The notes: generated by a model from the letters alone, not told the origin. A stretch of 64,000 bases of DNA from an uncultured Neokomagataea sp. (GCF_946476835.1 NZ_CAMKWA010000006.1:90325-154324), one strand, 5' to 3'; shown: positions 9,345-18,224, numbered from the stretch's first letter. A program made the numbers and translations.

Positions 9345-10928
9345 ATGAGCGCGCCGGATACATCAAAAGAAGAGTGGAAACCCAAGCATAACCCTTGGTT
9401 GATTGCCGTTGTTGTAACGATGGCTGCGTTCATGGAAGTGCTGGATACAACGATTGTGAATGTGGCTTTGCCGCATATTGCAGGGTCTTTGGGGGGGTCG
9501 TATGATGACTCCACATGGGCATTAACAGCGTATCTTGTGGCCAATGGTATTGTACTGACAATTTCAGGATGGTTGTCTCGCCTGTTTGGGCGCAAGCGAT
9601 ATTTCCTGATTTGTATCGTGATGTTCACCGTATCGTCATTCTTATGTGGCCTTGCACAGTCACTGCCGATGTTGGTGGTATTTCGTTTGATGCAAGGCTT
9701 TTTTGGTGGCGGGCTACAACCAAGCCAGCAATCGATTATTCTTGATACTTTCCCGCCAGAAAAGCGTGGAGCTGCCTTTGGTTTGACGGCAATTGCCACC
9801 ATTGTGGGGCCGGTGCTCGGCCCGCTTTTGGGAGGCTTCTTAACGGATGATTATTCATGGAGATGGGTTTTCTTCGTTAACATCCCCTTTGGTATTATTT
9901 GTGTTTTAGCCGTTTCTGCCTTTGTTGAAGATCCACCATGGGAACGTCGGCGTCGTATGCCGATTGATGGCGTTGGTATTGGCTTGATCACCTTAGGTTT
10001 GGGCTGTCTTGAACTCGCTTGTGATCGCGGTGAAGATGAAGACTGGTTTGGGTCGCACTACATTATTCTGATGGCTGTTTTGGGGGCTATTGGTATCATT
10101 GGCGCCATTTTCTGGATGTTGAAAGCGCGTCAGCCTTTGCTGCGGTTAGAAGTTTTTAAGGACCGTAATTTCGCAACAAGCATGTTGCTCATGTCGATGG
10201 TGGGAGCATTACTGTACAGCTCATCCATTATTATCCCGCAGTTTGCACAACAGGTGCAAGGATACACGGCGACGACTTCCGGCCTGTTATTGGCGCCGGG
10301 TGGGATGGTTGTGATTGTGCTGATCCCTATTGTAGGGAGGCTTATGAAAGTCATTCCGTTACGTTACATTATTGCGTGTGGCTTTACTTTCATGGGTTTG
10401 TCGATGTTCCAAGCTGCGCATTTGAATGCGCAGATTGATTTCGCGACCTTGATTCAATACCGCGTGAGTCAGACGGCAGCGCTGGCATTTTTATTCGTGC
10501 CGATTTCAACGGTGGCGTATTCGACATTACCGCGGGAATTAAATGCAGATGCATCGGCACTCTTTAGCATGTGCCGCAATTACCTTGGGTCTTTAGCGAT
10601 TTCGTTATCTACCGCTGCTGTCGTGGAAGCGCGGCAAAGGCACCAGAATGATACGGCTGGGCACATGATTACGGGTCATCAGCCGTATACCGATTATCTC
10701 AACACTGTGCAGAAAACAGCGCAAGATCACGGGTTAACACCCGCCGCAGCCCATAGTTTTGCTGTGCATCGGTTAATGGGAGAGTTCTCAACTCAAACAG
10801 CGATGCTAGCTTACAATGAGGTTTTTCGCTGGATCGGTATTTTGGCTCTCATGGTTGTGCCGCTCTGCGCTTTACTGGCGCCTGTGGCAAAGAAGCGTAG
10901 CGGTGATGCCCCCGCAGGGGGGCATTAA
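9345..10928 (+). CDS. DHA2-family MFS drug exporter (EmrB-like)
   Basis: Proton-driven multidrug exporter of the 14-transmembrane-helix DHA2 family. The N-terminus contains the family signature LDTTIVNVALPHIAGSLG, the A-motif loop GWLSRLFGRKR, and antiporter motif C as GPVLGPLLGGFLTD. A Trp/Arg-rich loop (WERRRRM) divides the halves. Length (527) is typical of EmrB. It follows the membrane fusion protein by ten bases and its stop overlaps the stop of the convergent tetR gene by four bases. With the NodT factor at 11692 it would make a complete envelope-spanning pump for hydrophobic compounds, a role inferred from family and context. Confidence 0.92.
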   Translation: MSAPDTSKEEWKPKHNPWLIAVVVTMAAFMEVLDTTIVNVALPHIAGSLGGSYDDSTWALTAYLVANGIVLTISGWLSRLFGRKRYFLICIVMFTVSSFLCGLAQSLPMLVVFRLMQGFFGGGLQPSQQSIILDTFPPEKRGAAFGLTAIATIVGPVLGPLLGGFLTDDYSWRWVFFVNIPFGIICVLAVSAFVEDPPWERRRRMPIDGVGIGLITLGLGCLELACDRGEDEDWFGSHYIILMAVLGAIGIIGAIFWMLKARQPLLRLEVFKDRNFATSMLLMSMVGALLYSSSIIIPQFAQQVQGYTATTSGLLLAPGGMVVIVLIPIVGRLMKVIPLRYIIACGFTFMGLSMFQAAHLNAQIDFATLIQYRVSQTAALAFLFVPISTVAYSTLPRELNADASALFSMCRNYLGSLAISLSTAAVVEARQRHQNDTAGHMITGHQPYTDYLNTVQKTAQDHGLTPAAAHSFAVHRLMGEFSTQTAMLAYNEVFRWIGILALMVVPLCALLAPVAKKRSGDAPAGGH

Positions 10929-11593
10929 TGAGGGGCGTAAATTTTCAAGAAGCTTTCAGCCGTAAGCTCTGCCAAGCGCGTAATCGCTTGGGTGCTATCA
11001 TCAACCGGCATGGCCAAGCGGCGGCGATTGATGATGCGCGTTTGGCACATAGCGACCAGTTGCTCAGCGGCGAACTCAGTGTCGGGGACTATCAGCGCCC
11101 CAGAGATATGGCAGCGTTGCAGCCATTGGCTCAGATTTTGCAAAGTGGCACCAAAGCTGTGCTTCCAGAAGGTATCCGCCAAGTTTGGAAATTTTTCTGT
11201 TTCCGCAACCAATATGCGATACAGTCCCATCGCTTCAGGGTTGAGCAGCAGGTGGATTGCCGCTTCACACACATTCAAAAGCGTGTTTTGGAAGTCATGG
11301 GCATTATCATTCACCAAGGCAGTGAGTGCTTGAAGCTTTGTGCGCGACTGTTCAATGATGAAAGCCGAGAACAGATCAGCTTTGCTGGTGAAGTGATTAT
11401 ACAGCGTTCCTTTGGAAACGCCGGCCTCTCGGGCGATATGAGACATAGAGGCGCCTTCGTAGCCATGCGCCAAAAAGACCTTCTCTGCTCCTCTCAGAAT
11501 TTGTTCGCGTTTGCCGGTGGGCGAGTGAGGAGGGAGCGCCGAAGGAATGATGGGTGTCTGACATGGTGTCTTGGTACCCCGTTGGTTTCTCAT
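10925..11593 (-). CDS. TetR/AcrR-family repressor of the efflux genes
   Basis: One-component regulator with an N-terminal helix-turn-helix (GASMSHIAREAGVSKGTLYNHF, about residues 40-61 of the short form) and a C-terminal ligand-binding domain. I use the ATG at 11593 (222 residues). An upstream in-frame extension to 11701 would run through the operator at 11639-11659 and into the divergent gene. The operator lies between this gene and the outer-membrane factor, and a second copy lies before emrA, so autoregulation plus control of the whole pump is inferred. It is convergent with the exporter, sharing four bases. The ligand is unknown. Confidence 0.88.
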   Translation of the reverse strand: MRNQRGTKTPCQTPIIPSALPPHSPTGKREQILRGAEKVFLAHGYEGASMSHIAREAGVSKGTLYNHFTSKADLFSAFIIEQSRTKLQALTALVNDNAHDFQNTLLNVCEAAIHLLLNPEAMGLYRILVAETEKFPNLADTFWKHSFGATLQNLSQWLQRCHISGALIVPDTEFAAEQLVAMCQTRIINRRRLAMPVDDSTQAITRLAELTAESFLKIYAPH

Positions 11594-11638
11594 AAAGCGC
11601 CAGCGTTCTTTCGTAATCAAACTGCAATACGCATTATG

Positions 11639-11659
11639 CTGACCGAACAGGTCGGTCAG
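11639..11659. promoter_or_regulatory. TetR-type operator in the tetR / outer-membrane-factor divergent promoter
   Basis: Perfect 8-bp arms and a 5-nt spacer, core TGACCGA-N5-TCGGTCA, identical in the core to the site before emrA; the spacers are ACAGG and ACTGA. It sits 45 bp upstream of the tetR ATG and 33 bp upstream of the GTG of the channel gene. Confidence 0.82.
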
Positions 11660-11691
11660 TGCAAGAATATTTCTGTTTCGGGGGTCTGATC

Positions 11692-13242
11692 GTGAGAGCA
11701 ACTTCTTTTATTCGTGCTTTATCTGCCGGTGTTGCCACTGTTGCTCTGTCTGGGTGCTTGCATGTCGGCCCAGAGTTTCGTGCACCTAAATCATGGGCTC
11801 CGGAACATTATGCCCAAGGCGTGACGCAAGCTCCGTCAAGCGTCACACGCGAAGAAGCGGTAGCGGATCAGTGGTGGACACTGTTCCATGATGACGAGTT
11901 AACATCTTTGGAAAACCGCCTCGTTCATCAGAACTTGGCATTTCGTCTTTCCACAGCCAACCTTGCGCAAAGCAGAGCGCAGTTGATGATGGCAGGAGCG
12001 GAGCGGTTTCCCGGCCTGAGCGCTTCTGGGTCCTATCAGCGTAGCCAATTCAGTTCCAAATTCGCTCAAGAAGCGATTGGGCAAGTTGGAAAAGGGCTGG
12101 GTTCTGGTACTGCGGGGCAATTGGCGCAACGTGCTGCGAGCGATACTGAAATCCCACAACTGGATCAGTGGAAAGATGGCATTGACGCAACTTATGAAAT
12201 CGATCTTTGGGGCCGAGTAGCGCATCAGTATGATGCGGCAAAAGCAGATTTGGCTGCGTCAGATGAAGAGCGGCGGGCCGTTTTGATCGCACAACAAGCA
12301 GATATGGCGCGTGCTTATCTGACATTGCGTGGTGATCAAACACGTCAGCATGTTCTGACGGATAATTTGGAAACTCTGCAGCAGTTCCAAGCGCTTGCTC
12401 AGGCTCGTTATCGTGCTGGACTTGTATCGGAATTGGATGTGGATACCGCCCAAGGGCGCGTACATGATACTGAAAGTCGTCTGGCACAGTTGGCTCAGGC
12501 TGTAGCCCAAGAAAAGAATGCTATCGCATTGCTGTTGGGGGATGCGCCGAGTAGCTTAAACGAAGAGCTTACGGCGCGTGCAACGCCGGTTGTTCCACCT
12601 GTTGTCCCGGTGGGTTTGCCTTCAGAGCTTGCACAACGTCGTCCGGATATTCGTGAGGCTGAAGCAAAGCTCCGCGGTGCCGTTGCAGAAGTTGGTGAAG
12701 CAACTGCTGACTTTTATCCTAAAGTGACGATTAATGCAGACTTCGGATTTCAAAGCTTGTCTTTCCGTGACTTAGGATTCTGGAATGCACGTGCTTGGAA
12801 TATTGGTCCGTCTATTTCATTGCCTATTTTTCAAGGTGGGCGTTTGCGCGGGCAATTAGCGTTGAAAGAATATGCACAAAAAGCGGCAGCAATTAATTAT
12901 CAGCAAACGGTTTTACAGGCATGGCATGATGTTGATAATGCGCTCATTGCGTATCGAAATGAGCAGTTTCACCGTCAGGCATTGGTAAGTGCGGTTGATG
13001 ACAATCGACGTGCTTTGAACCTCGCAAAAAGCCAGTATCGCTCTGGGTTGACGACGTATCTGAGTGTACTCAATGCACAGGCTCAGCTCCAGTCGGCGCA
13101 GCTTGATTTAGCCGAAAGTGATTGCACTCTCGCGACAAATTTGGCGCGTTTGTATAATGCCTTGGGCGGCGGCTGGAGTAGTGCTTTGCCACAAAATGAT
13201 CCTGCTAAGCGTTCATTGGCGGCGGTCTCTCCAGGGCCGTAA
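11692..13242 (+). CDS. NodT-family outer-membrane efflux lipoprotein
   Basis: TolC-like channel of the tripartite pump encoded next to it. GTG 11692 is chosen because GGGGG lies seven bases upstream and the resulting N-terminus is a lipoprotein signal with LSGC lipobox; the frame extends to 11659 but into the operator. The mature protein begins CLHVGPEFRAP, a NodT hallmark. Two outer-membrane-efflux repeats follow, including WGRVAHQYDAAKADLAAS in the first and RRPDIREAEAKLRGAVAEVG in the second. The 516-residue length is typical. It is transcribed separately from emrAB, under the shared TetR operator, with the two-component genes downstream. Confidence 0.92.
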   Translation: MRATSFIRALSAGVATVALSGCLHVGPEFRAPKSWAPEHYAQGVTQAPSSVTREEAVADQWWTLFHDDELTSLENRLVHQNLAFRLSTANLAQSRAQLMMAGAERFPGLSASGSYQRSQFSSKFAQEAIGQVGKGLGSGTAGQLAQRAASDTEIPQLDQWKDGIDATYEIDLWGRVAHQYDAAKADLAASDEERRAVLIAQQADMARAYLTLRGDQTRQHVLTDNLETLQQFQALAQARYRAGLVSELDVDTAQGRVHDTESRLAQLAQAVAQEKNAIALLLGDAPSSLNEELTARATPVVPPVVPVGLPSELAQRRPDIREAEAKLRGAVAEVGEATADFYPKVTINADFGFQSLSFRDLGFWNARAWNIGPSISLPIFQGGRLRGQLALKEYAQKAAAINYQQTVLQAWHDVDNALIAYRNEQFHRQALVSAVDDNRRALNLAKSQYRSGLTTYLSVLNAQAQLQSAQLDLAESDCTLATNLARLYNALGGGWSSALPQNDPAKRSLAAVSPGP

Positions 13243-13351
13243 TAAGGTGCTCTCTAAAATTTGTTGCTAAAATATCGGGCTGCTCTTTATTGCTAAGTAC
13301 AATTTACATGTTATTGAAGGTGTAAGTTTTTTCTTCTCAGCATGGATAAGC

Positions 13352-14122
13352 ATGAGCGTGCAGCCCAACTTGACTGATCCCAATTTACCGGCGCGTATTC
13401 TCGTTGTTGAAGACGATGCAGGAATGCGCACCCTGATTTTGCGTGCCCTGCAAGGCGCAGGCTTCCGTGTGCGTGGCGTCGCATGCGGAGAAGAAATGTG
13501 GGAAGCGTTGGAACTGGCACCGGCTGATTTGATCATCATGGATGTGATGTTGCCGGGTAGTAATGGTGTTGAGCTGTGCCGCGCTCTGCGTAGTGGGCAA
13601 GCAGTCGCACATGCAGAGGAGCCGCCACCAGCGCAGTTACCGATTATTATGGTTTCTGCTCGTGGTGAAGAGCGTGATCGGGTTAACGGGCTTGAGGCTG
13701 GCGCCGATGACTATGTGCCGAAGCCCTTTGGTCAGCGTGAACTTCTGGCACGCGTTCGTGCGGCATTGCGCCGCGGCAGTGTTGGTACTGTGCAAGAACC
13801 AGCACGGCGTGAGCGCCTTAAGTTTGCAGGTTGGACATTAGATTTGCGTCGTCGTGAATTGGTTGATCCGGCAGGGGTAACGGTAGATATCTCTGGTGCA
13901 GAGCATGATTTGCTGACCAGCTTTCTCGATAATCCGCAGCGGGTTATCGCCCGTGATCGTCTCTTGGAATTATCGCGCACGCGTTTGGGCGATGTGTCTG
14001 ACCGTAGCATTGACGTGTTGGTTAGCCGTTTGCGTCGTAAGCTGGGTGGTGATGCTGAGCAATTGATCCGTACAGTACGCGGGCTGGGCTATATTTTTGT
14101 TGCGGAAGTGGAGCGGGTCTGA
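13352..14122 (+). CDS. OmpR-family response regulator
   Basis: DNA-binding response regulator. The receiver domain has acidic pair D21/D22, phosphoacceptor D64 in IIMDVMLPGSNG and K124 in PKPFG. A roughly ten-residue Pro/Glu/Ala-rich insertion (about 84-96) precedes the fourth strand, as in alphaproteobacterial OmpR-like proteins. The winged helix follows (about 150-250), with DRSIDVLVSRLRRKLG in the recognition region and RTVRGLGYIF in the wing. It is followed by its histidine kinase after about 20 bases. Targets are not evident from the window; porin or envelope-stress genes would be a family-based guess. Confidence 0.93.
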   Translation: MSVQPNLTDPNLPARILVVEDDAGMRTLILRALQGAGFRVRGVACGEEMWEALELAPADLIIMDVMLPGSNGVELCRALRSGQAVAHAEEPPPAQLPIIMVSARGEERDRVNGLEAGADDYVPKPFGQRELLARVRAALRRGSVGTVQEPARRERLKFAGWTLDLRRRELVDPAGVTVDISGAEHDLLTSFLDNPQRVIARDRLLELSRTRLGDVSDRSIDVLVSRLRRKLGGDAEQLIRTVRGLGYIFVAEVERV

Positions 14123-14145
14123 AGATTCTGGAGCGTTTTTCATTT

Positions 14146-15498
14146 TTGCCGTTAGGCTATGTTGGGCGCGTCAGCGTTGTTTTGATCGTGGCGGTTGTCT
14201 TGGTCTTTATGGCCAATACAATTTTTTATAATGAGGCTGAGTCATTCATTGTGAATGACGTGCGTCTTGTGCAGCTGGGGGACGCACTGAATACGGATTT
14301 GCGTGTTCTCTCATCTGCCCCTGCGAATCAGCGGTCGTTTCTGGCAGTCGTGCTTTCGGGAAGTGAGCTTGATGTGTCATGGGAAGCGCGGATGGATTTG
14401 CCAAATCTTCCGAGTTTGCCTCGCCATCATAGTGCATCACTGAAGAGGTTAGTACGACGGTTAGCGCGTGACTATCCGCCGCTGGCGAAAGCTAATTTGG
14501 ATTTATATACTCTCGCGCCCAATGCCACAGATGCCTTGGGGAGCGCTGTTCTGCCTGATGGCAGTATAATGCGGTACCGTGTTCCGGGACTGATGCAGAG
14601 GCATACCTTTACTCGTGGCCTTGCCGCTGCGGCGATTACCGCCGGAGCCATTAGCATTGCCGCTGCGATTTTGATCCAAGGGTTAAGCCTACCTTTGCGT
14701 GCGTTAAGTGAAGCGGCAGAGCGAGTTGGTAGTAATGAAGAGTGGGAACCTGTACCTGAGCGTGGTTCGCGTGAGGTGCGAGGTGTCGCTCGTACGATTA
14801 ATGCGATGCAGACACGTATTCAAAGTTTGTTGGATGATCGAACGCAAGCTTTGGCGGCTGTATCGCATGATTTAAGGACGCCTCTGACGCGTTTACGTTT
14901 GCGGTCTGGGTTCTTAAATGACGTCGAGGCCCAATTGGCGATTGAGGCTGATTTGGACGAGATGGAAACCATGGTGAATGGTGTCTTGGCATATTTATCC
15001 GGTGCCGATGACCCTGAACCCCCCCGTGTAACGGATATCGTTGCAACAGTATTTACCTTGGTTGATGACTGTTCTGATATGGGGCGTGATGCTCGTTATG
15101 AGGGGCCGGAGCATTTCCGTCTGACAGTTCGGCCTTTGGCGATGAAGCGTGTGCTCTCGAATCTGATTGAGAATGGTTTGAAATATGGCGGGCGCGTTCT
15201 GGTCGAGATTGTTCACCCCAAATATGGGTGGGTCGATATTCGCGTGAGTGATAATGGGCCGGGGATACCCGAGAGTGAGCGTGAGCGTGTGCTGACGCCG
15301 TTTTATCGTCTTGAAGAATCACGGTCCCGTCAGACAGGGGGCATTGGTTTGGGACTTGCCATTGTCTCGCGTGAAGTGCAGCGACAAGGGGGGAGTTTTC
15401 ATTTGACGCAAGGGGATGTACGGCGTGGTTACGGAGGTCTGTGCGCGGTTATTTCACTGCCTTGTGAGAGCCAAAGACCGAAAGAGCACCGCGTTTAG
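14146..15498 (+). CDS. EnvZ-like sensor histidine kinase
   Basis: Membrane kinase partner of the preceding regulator. It has one membrane segment at the start (about 9-27), a periplasmic loop of some 120 residues, and a second membrane segment (about 157-180). HAMP, the DHp box AVSHDLRTPLTRLR with phospho-accepting H241, and the HATPase N-box NLIENGLKYGG and G1 box DNGPGIP follow. TTG 14146 is the first standard start. The frame is open upstream to a CTG at 14119 that overlaps the regulator stop (peptide LKILERFSFLPLG), so the true N-terminus may be nine residues longer with a rare start codon. The signal sensed is unknown. Confidence 0.9.
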   Translation: MPLGYVGRVSVVLIVAVVLVFMANTIFYNEAESFIVNDVRLVQLGDALNTDLRVLSSAPANQRSFLAVVLSGSELDVSWEARMDLPNLPSLPRHHSASLKRLVRRLARDYPPLAKANLDLYTLAPNATDALGSAVLPDGSIMRYRVPGLMQRHTFTRGLAAAAITAGAISIAAAILIQGLSLPLRALSEAAERVGSNEEWEPVPERGSREVRGVARTINAMQTRIQSLLDDRTQALAAVSHDLRTPLTRLRLRSGFLNDVEAQLAIEADLDEMETMVNGVLAYLSGADDPEPPRVTDIVATVFTLVDDCSDMGRDARYEGPEHFRLTVRPLAMKRVLSNLIENGLKYGGRVLVEIVHPKYGWVDIRVSDNGPGIPESERERVLTPFYRLEESRSRQTGGIGLGLAIVSREVQRQGGSFHLTQGDVRRGYGGLCAVISLPCESQRPKEHRV

Positions 15499-15581
15499 TC
15501 CTATTATTTTGCCTCACCCTCTTGCGTCTGGGGCAGAAACGGCACATGTGACGGCAACGTGTTGAGAAGGACGGACGACGC

Positions 15582-16151
15582 ATGTTCATCGAGACTGAAG
15601 ATACTCCTAATCCAGAAACGCTAAAATTCTTACCTGGTCGTGCCGTAATGGGTGCTGCAGGTACGGCTGATTTTGGTGATGTCGTTTCTGCAGAAGGCCG
15701 CTCTGAATTGGCGGTTGAATTGTTCGCACATGCAGATGTGCGACGTGTTTTCCTTGGTAATGACTTCGTGTCTATTACGAAGCAGCCAGAAGCTGATTGG
15801 CCGACTCTGAAGCCAGTTTTGCTCGGACTGCTGACAAGCTTCTTTGAAGCGAACCGCCCTGTCTTTGTTGAAGGTCAAAGCGCATCTGCTGTTGATGCTG
15901 CTATTGCTGAAAAAGATAGTGAAACGGTACAGCGCATTCGTGACCTCTTGGATGAGCGCGTACGCCCTGCCGTTGCGAGTGATGGTGGTGACATTGCTTT
16001 TCGTGGCTATCGAGACGGAATCGTTTATTTGAGCATGCAAGGTGCATGTTCAGGCTGCCCATCATCTCGTGCAACTTTGAAGCATGGTGTTGAGAATATG
16101 CTCCGTCATTATGTGCCGGAAGTCTCAGCTGTTGAGCAGGTCGAGGATTGA
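15582..16151 (+). CDS. nfuA: NFU-type iron-sulfur scaffold/carrier
   Basis: Delivers Fe-S clusters to apo-proteins. The N-terminal Nfu_N domain begins MFIETEDTPNPETLKFLPG, and the C-terminal NifU domain carries the cluster-binding CSGC motif (C156, C159). The 189-residue size matches alphaproteobacterial and mitochondrial NFU1 proteins. It is the first gene of a tight run with the nitroreductase (3 bp gap), tsaB and rimI. The same nfu-tsaB-rimI order is common in Alphaproteobacteria, the nitroreductase being an insertion in that order as I know it. Confidence 0.92.
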   Translation: MFIETEDTPNPETLKFLPGRAVMGAAGTADFGDVVSAEGRSELAVELFAHADVRRVFLGNDFVSITKQPEADWPTLKPVLLGLLTSFFEANRPVFVEGQSASAVDAAIAEKDSETVQRIRDLLDERVRPAVASDGGDIAFRGYRDGIVYLSMQGACSGCPSSRATLKHGVENMLRHYVPEVSAVEQVED

Positions 16152-16154
16152 TGA

Positions 16155-16763
16155 ATGACTGAGCTGGGTATGGCATCGGTGGCGACGGCTGTGCTGGAGA
16201 ACGCGCGAACGGCGACGTCATTCTCGCGTCGTCCCGTGCCGGAAGAGGTTCTGCACCAGTTGTATGACTTGGTGAAGATGGGACCAACATCGGGTAATTG
16301 CTCCCCAGCTCGGTTCGTTTTTCTCACAACACCTGAAGCACGCGAACGAATTAAGCCATCATTGTCGGTTGGTAATGTAGAGCGCGCTATGGCAGCCCCT
16401 GTTCTGGCGGTTGTATGTCATGACCCATTGTTTTTTGAAGCGTTTCCTCGTTTAGGCGTTGATCCGACGCTGCGTGAGTGGTTCGCGGCGGATGTCGGCC
16501 TTTCGGAAGAAACATCCTTCAGGAACGGCACATTGCAGGGTGGCTATCTTATTCTTGCTGCGCGGATGTTGGGACTTGATGTGATGCCAATGTCCGGGTT
16601 TGATACATTTGCAGTGGAAGATACGCTGTTGGCTGGTAAAGGGTGGCGTGCGAATTTCTTAGTAGGGTTAGGGTATCCGGCTGAGAATGCACCTCACCCA
16701 GATCACGTTCCGCCACGTGCTCCGCGTTTGTCTTTTGATGAGGCATGCTTCTGTTTGTCGTAA
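16155..16763 (+). CDS. RutE-like nitroreductase family protein (malonic semialdehyde reductase-like)
   Basis: FMN-dependent oxidoreductase of the nitroreductase superfamily. The subgroup signature LYDLVKMGPTSGNCSPARFVF (about 36-56) and the central glycine-rich QGGYLILAARMLGLDVMPMSGFD match the RutE/HadB-like branch, which includes the 3-hydroxypropionate-forming step of pyrimidine catabolism. There are no rut genes around it, so a general quinone/nitro or aldehyde reductase role is equally possible. The ATG lies three bases after the nfuA stop. Length (202) is normal for the subgroup. Confidence 0.82.
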   Translation: MTELGMASVATAVLENARTATSFSRRPVPEEVLHQLYDLVKMGPTSGNCSPARFVFLTTPEARERIKPSLSVGNVERAMAAPVLAVVCHDPLFFEAFPRLGVDPTLREWFAADVGLSEETSFRNGTLQGGYLILAARMLGLDVMPMSGFDTFAVEDTLLAGKGWRANFLVGLGYPAENAPHPDHVPPRAPRLSFDEACFCLS

Positions 16764-16787
16764 TGCGTGAATGAGCCTGATATAAAA

Positions 16788-17417
16788 ATGAAAACCATTG
16801 TCTTCAATGGTGCCGGTGCAGGAACGCAGCCGACGAATCTCGTTGCTCTCCTTGATGGCACCAAGGTCATTGCGCAGACCGTTTTGACAGGGCGTGGGGC
16901 TTCTGAGCATTTTGCCCCGACATTGTATACATTGTTGGCAGAAGTGGAGCGGGCGGGAGAGGCTTTCCGTCCAGATCGAGTGGTTGCAGTGAGTGGCCCT
17001 GGTTCTTTTACTGGGTTGCGGGCGTCACTGGCTTTGGCGAGTGGCTTCGCCGCAGGATGTGGGTGCCCAACGATAGGGGTAACGCTTGGTGCTGCTCTGC
17101 GCGCAACTCTGGCGCGTGATGATGTCACCTGTGTGAGTGTGGCGCGGCGAGGCCGCTTTTTCGTAGACCCCCCAGAGGGCGCTGTCTTTGCTGTTCCTGA
17201 GGCTGAGTTTGATACGGCATCTCTCGCTTGTGTAACGGGGGATGCAGTTAATGGTGAGCGTGTTTGGGGCTGCCCTACCGTAGCGCTGTTATCGCCAACA
17301 GCTCTTGGGATCGTGGCCGCTGCTGAGCAATGCGGCGTCAAAACACTGTCACCATTGTATGTTGATCCACCTGAGGCCAAGCCGCCCGCTGCCGGGTTGC
17401 GTCCAGCACCTGTATAA
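16788..17417 (+). CDS. tsaB: tRNA threonylcarbamoyladenosine biosynthesis protein TsaB
   Basis: ASKHA-fold partner of TsaD in forming t6A at position 37 of ANN-decoding tRNAs. The hallmark SGPGSFTGLR lies near residues 69-78. ATG 16788 gives MKTIVFNG, a normal TsaB beginning; an in-frame GTG at 16767 would add seven residues. The stop overlaps the rimI ATG by one base. The nucleotide-binding centre is degenerate as usual in TsaB, and the C-terminal part is shorter than in E. coli. The tsaB-rimI pairing supports the assignment. Confidence 0.9.
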   Translation: MKTIVFNGAGAGTQPTNLVALLDGTKVIAQTVLTGRGASEHFAPTLYTLLAEVERAGEAFRPDRVVAVSGPGSFTGLRASLALASGFAAGCGCPTIGVTLGAALRATLARDDVTCVSVARRGRFFVDPPEGAVFAVPEAEFDTASLACVTGDAVNGERVWGCPTVALLSPTALGIVAAAEQCGVKTLSPLYVDPPEAKPPAAGLRPAPV

Positions 17418-17860
17418 TGAGTGGTCACGGGGAAGATTATACACTCTCTGAGTGCGGTGCGGAGGCTGCGCCATTATTGGCGGCGATGCATGCCGAGGTC
17501 TTTGCTGGCGGCGAAGTATGGAGCCGCGAATCGTTTCATGAAATTTTCACAATTCCTGGAACGCGTGCCTATTGCGCTCATCGTGGCGATCTTGGTCTCG
17601 GCTTGATTGTATACCGCGTGATTGCCGGTGAGGTAGAAATTTTGACCTTAGGGACGCTGCCTCAAGCGCGTCGTTGCGGTGTGGGGCGGCGCCTTGTTCA
17701 AGAGGTGCTCCAATATGGCACGGTCTTTCTAGAAGTATCAGTGCACAATATGGCAGCCCAAACGCTGTATCAGAGTTTAGGCTTTGAAGCTGTGGGATAC
17801 AGGAAGCGTTATTACCAAGATGGCAGTGACGCCTCCGTACTTAGGCGAGAGGTCGGTTGA
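17417..17860 (+). CDS. rimI: GNAT acetyltransferase, RimI-like
   Basis: Predicted N-terminal alanine acetyltransferase, in the family that modifies ribosomal protein S18. The acetyl-CoA loop appears as QARRCGVGRRLVQEV and the C-terminal motif as SVHNMAAQTLYQSLGFEAVGYRKRYY, the standard RimI ending. The 147-residue length is right, and position directly after tsaB is the classic context. No terminator is clear after it; about 120 bp separates it from the convergent TusA-like gene. Confidence 0.88.
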   Translation: MSGHGEDYTLSECGAEAAPLLAAMHAEVFAGGEVWSRESFHEIFTIPGTRAYCAHRGDLGLGLIVYRVIAGEVEILTLGTLPQARRCGVGRRLVQEVLQYGTVFLEVSVHNMAAQTLYQSLGFEAVGYRKRYYQDGSDASVLRREVG

Positions 17861-17981
17861 AATACACACATTTCTGTGAACGGATTTGTGTAAAATCGGC
17901 TGTTTTCTGCCATATTGAGTTGATATAATGGCTCTGGTTTCTCCGAGAGATATGACAAGAACAGTGATCAAGAGAAACGTT

Positions 17982-18224
17982 TTATGGCTTTGTAATTGTG
18001 CCTAAAAAAACATCACTATTGTTCTGCTGTTGAAAGTCTTTAACGATTTTGCATGGTATAATTTTTAACATTGCCAAAACATTTCGATATGTTTCATGTC
18101 CTTTTAGGGTAATTTCTAAAAGCTGACCAGAAAGCAAACCATCAAAACTTGCTCGTATATAGACAGTGGTCATGGGACATTTTTTATCTCTAATATCGAG
18201 GTGAAGTATTTCATTTTCTTTCAC
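17982..18224 (-). CDS. TusA/SirA-family sulfurtransferase-like protein
   Basis: An 80-residue protein with the family's beta-alpha-beta pattern and the CPMT motif (LDIRDKKCPMTTVYIRA). The cysteine is the site that carries persulfide sulfur in TusA. The CPM-T variant belongs to the YedF/TusA-like branch rather than classical TusA, so its acceptor pathway is uncertain. The gene is visibly more A+T-rich than its neighbours and is on the opposite strand, between rimI and mucR, which suggests insertion into an otherwise conserved block. It ends convergent with rimI and starts divergent from mucR. Confidence 0.72.
   Translation of the reverse strand: MKENEILHLDIRDKKCPMTTVYIRASFDGLLSGQLLEITLKGHETYRNVLAMLKIIPCKIVKDFQQQNNSDVFLGTITKP

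Noticed and set aside
10928..11689. 253-residue plus-strand frame opposite tetR
   Set aside because: Exact antisense of the TetR gene, whose HTH and operator context are convincing. The product matches no family.
16703..17428. 241-residue minus-strand frame opposite tsaB
   Set aside because: Composition is low-complexity (Ser/Thr/Ala/Arg) and it mirrors the clearly coding tsaB frame. It has no domain and no suitable context.
17861..17981. TACACA/TGTGTA pair after rimI as terminator
   Set aside because: The stem is 6 bp with an 18-nt loop and no proper U-tract. Too weak to annotate.
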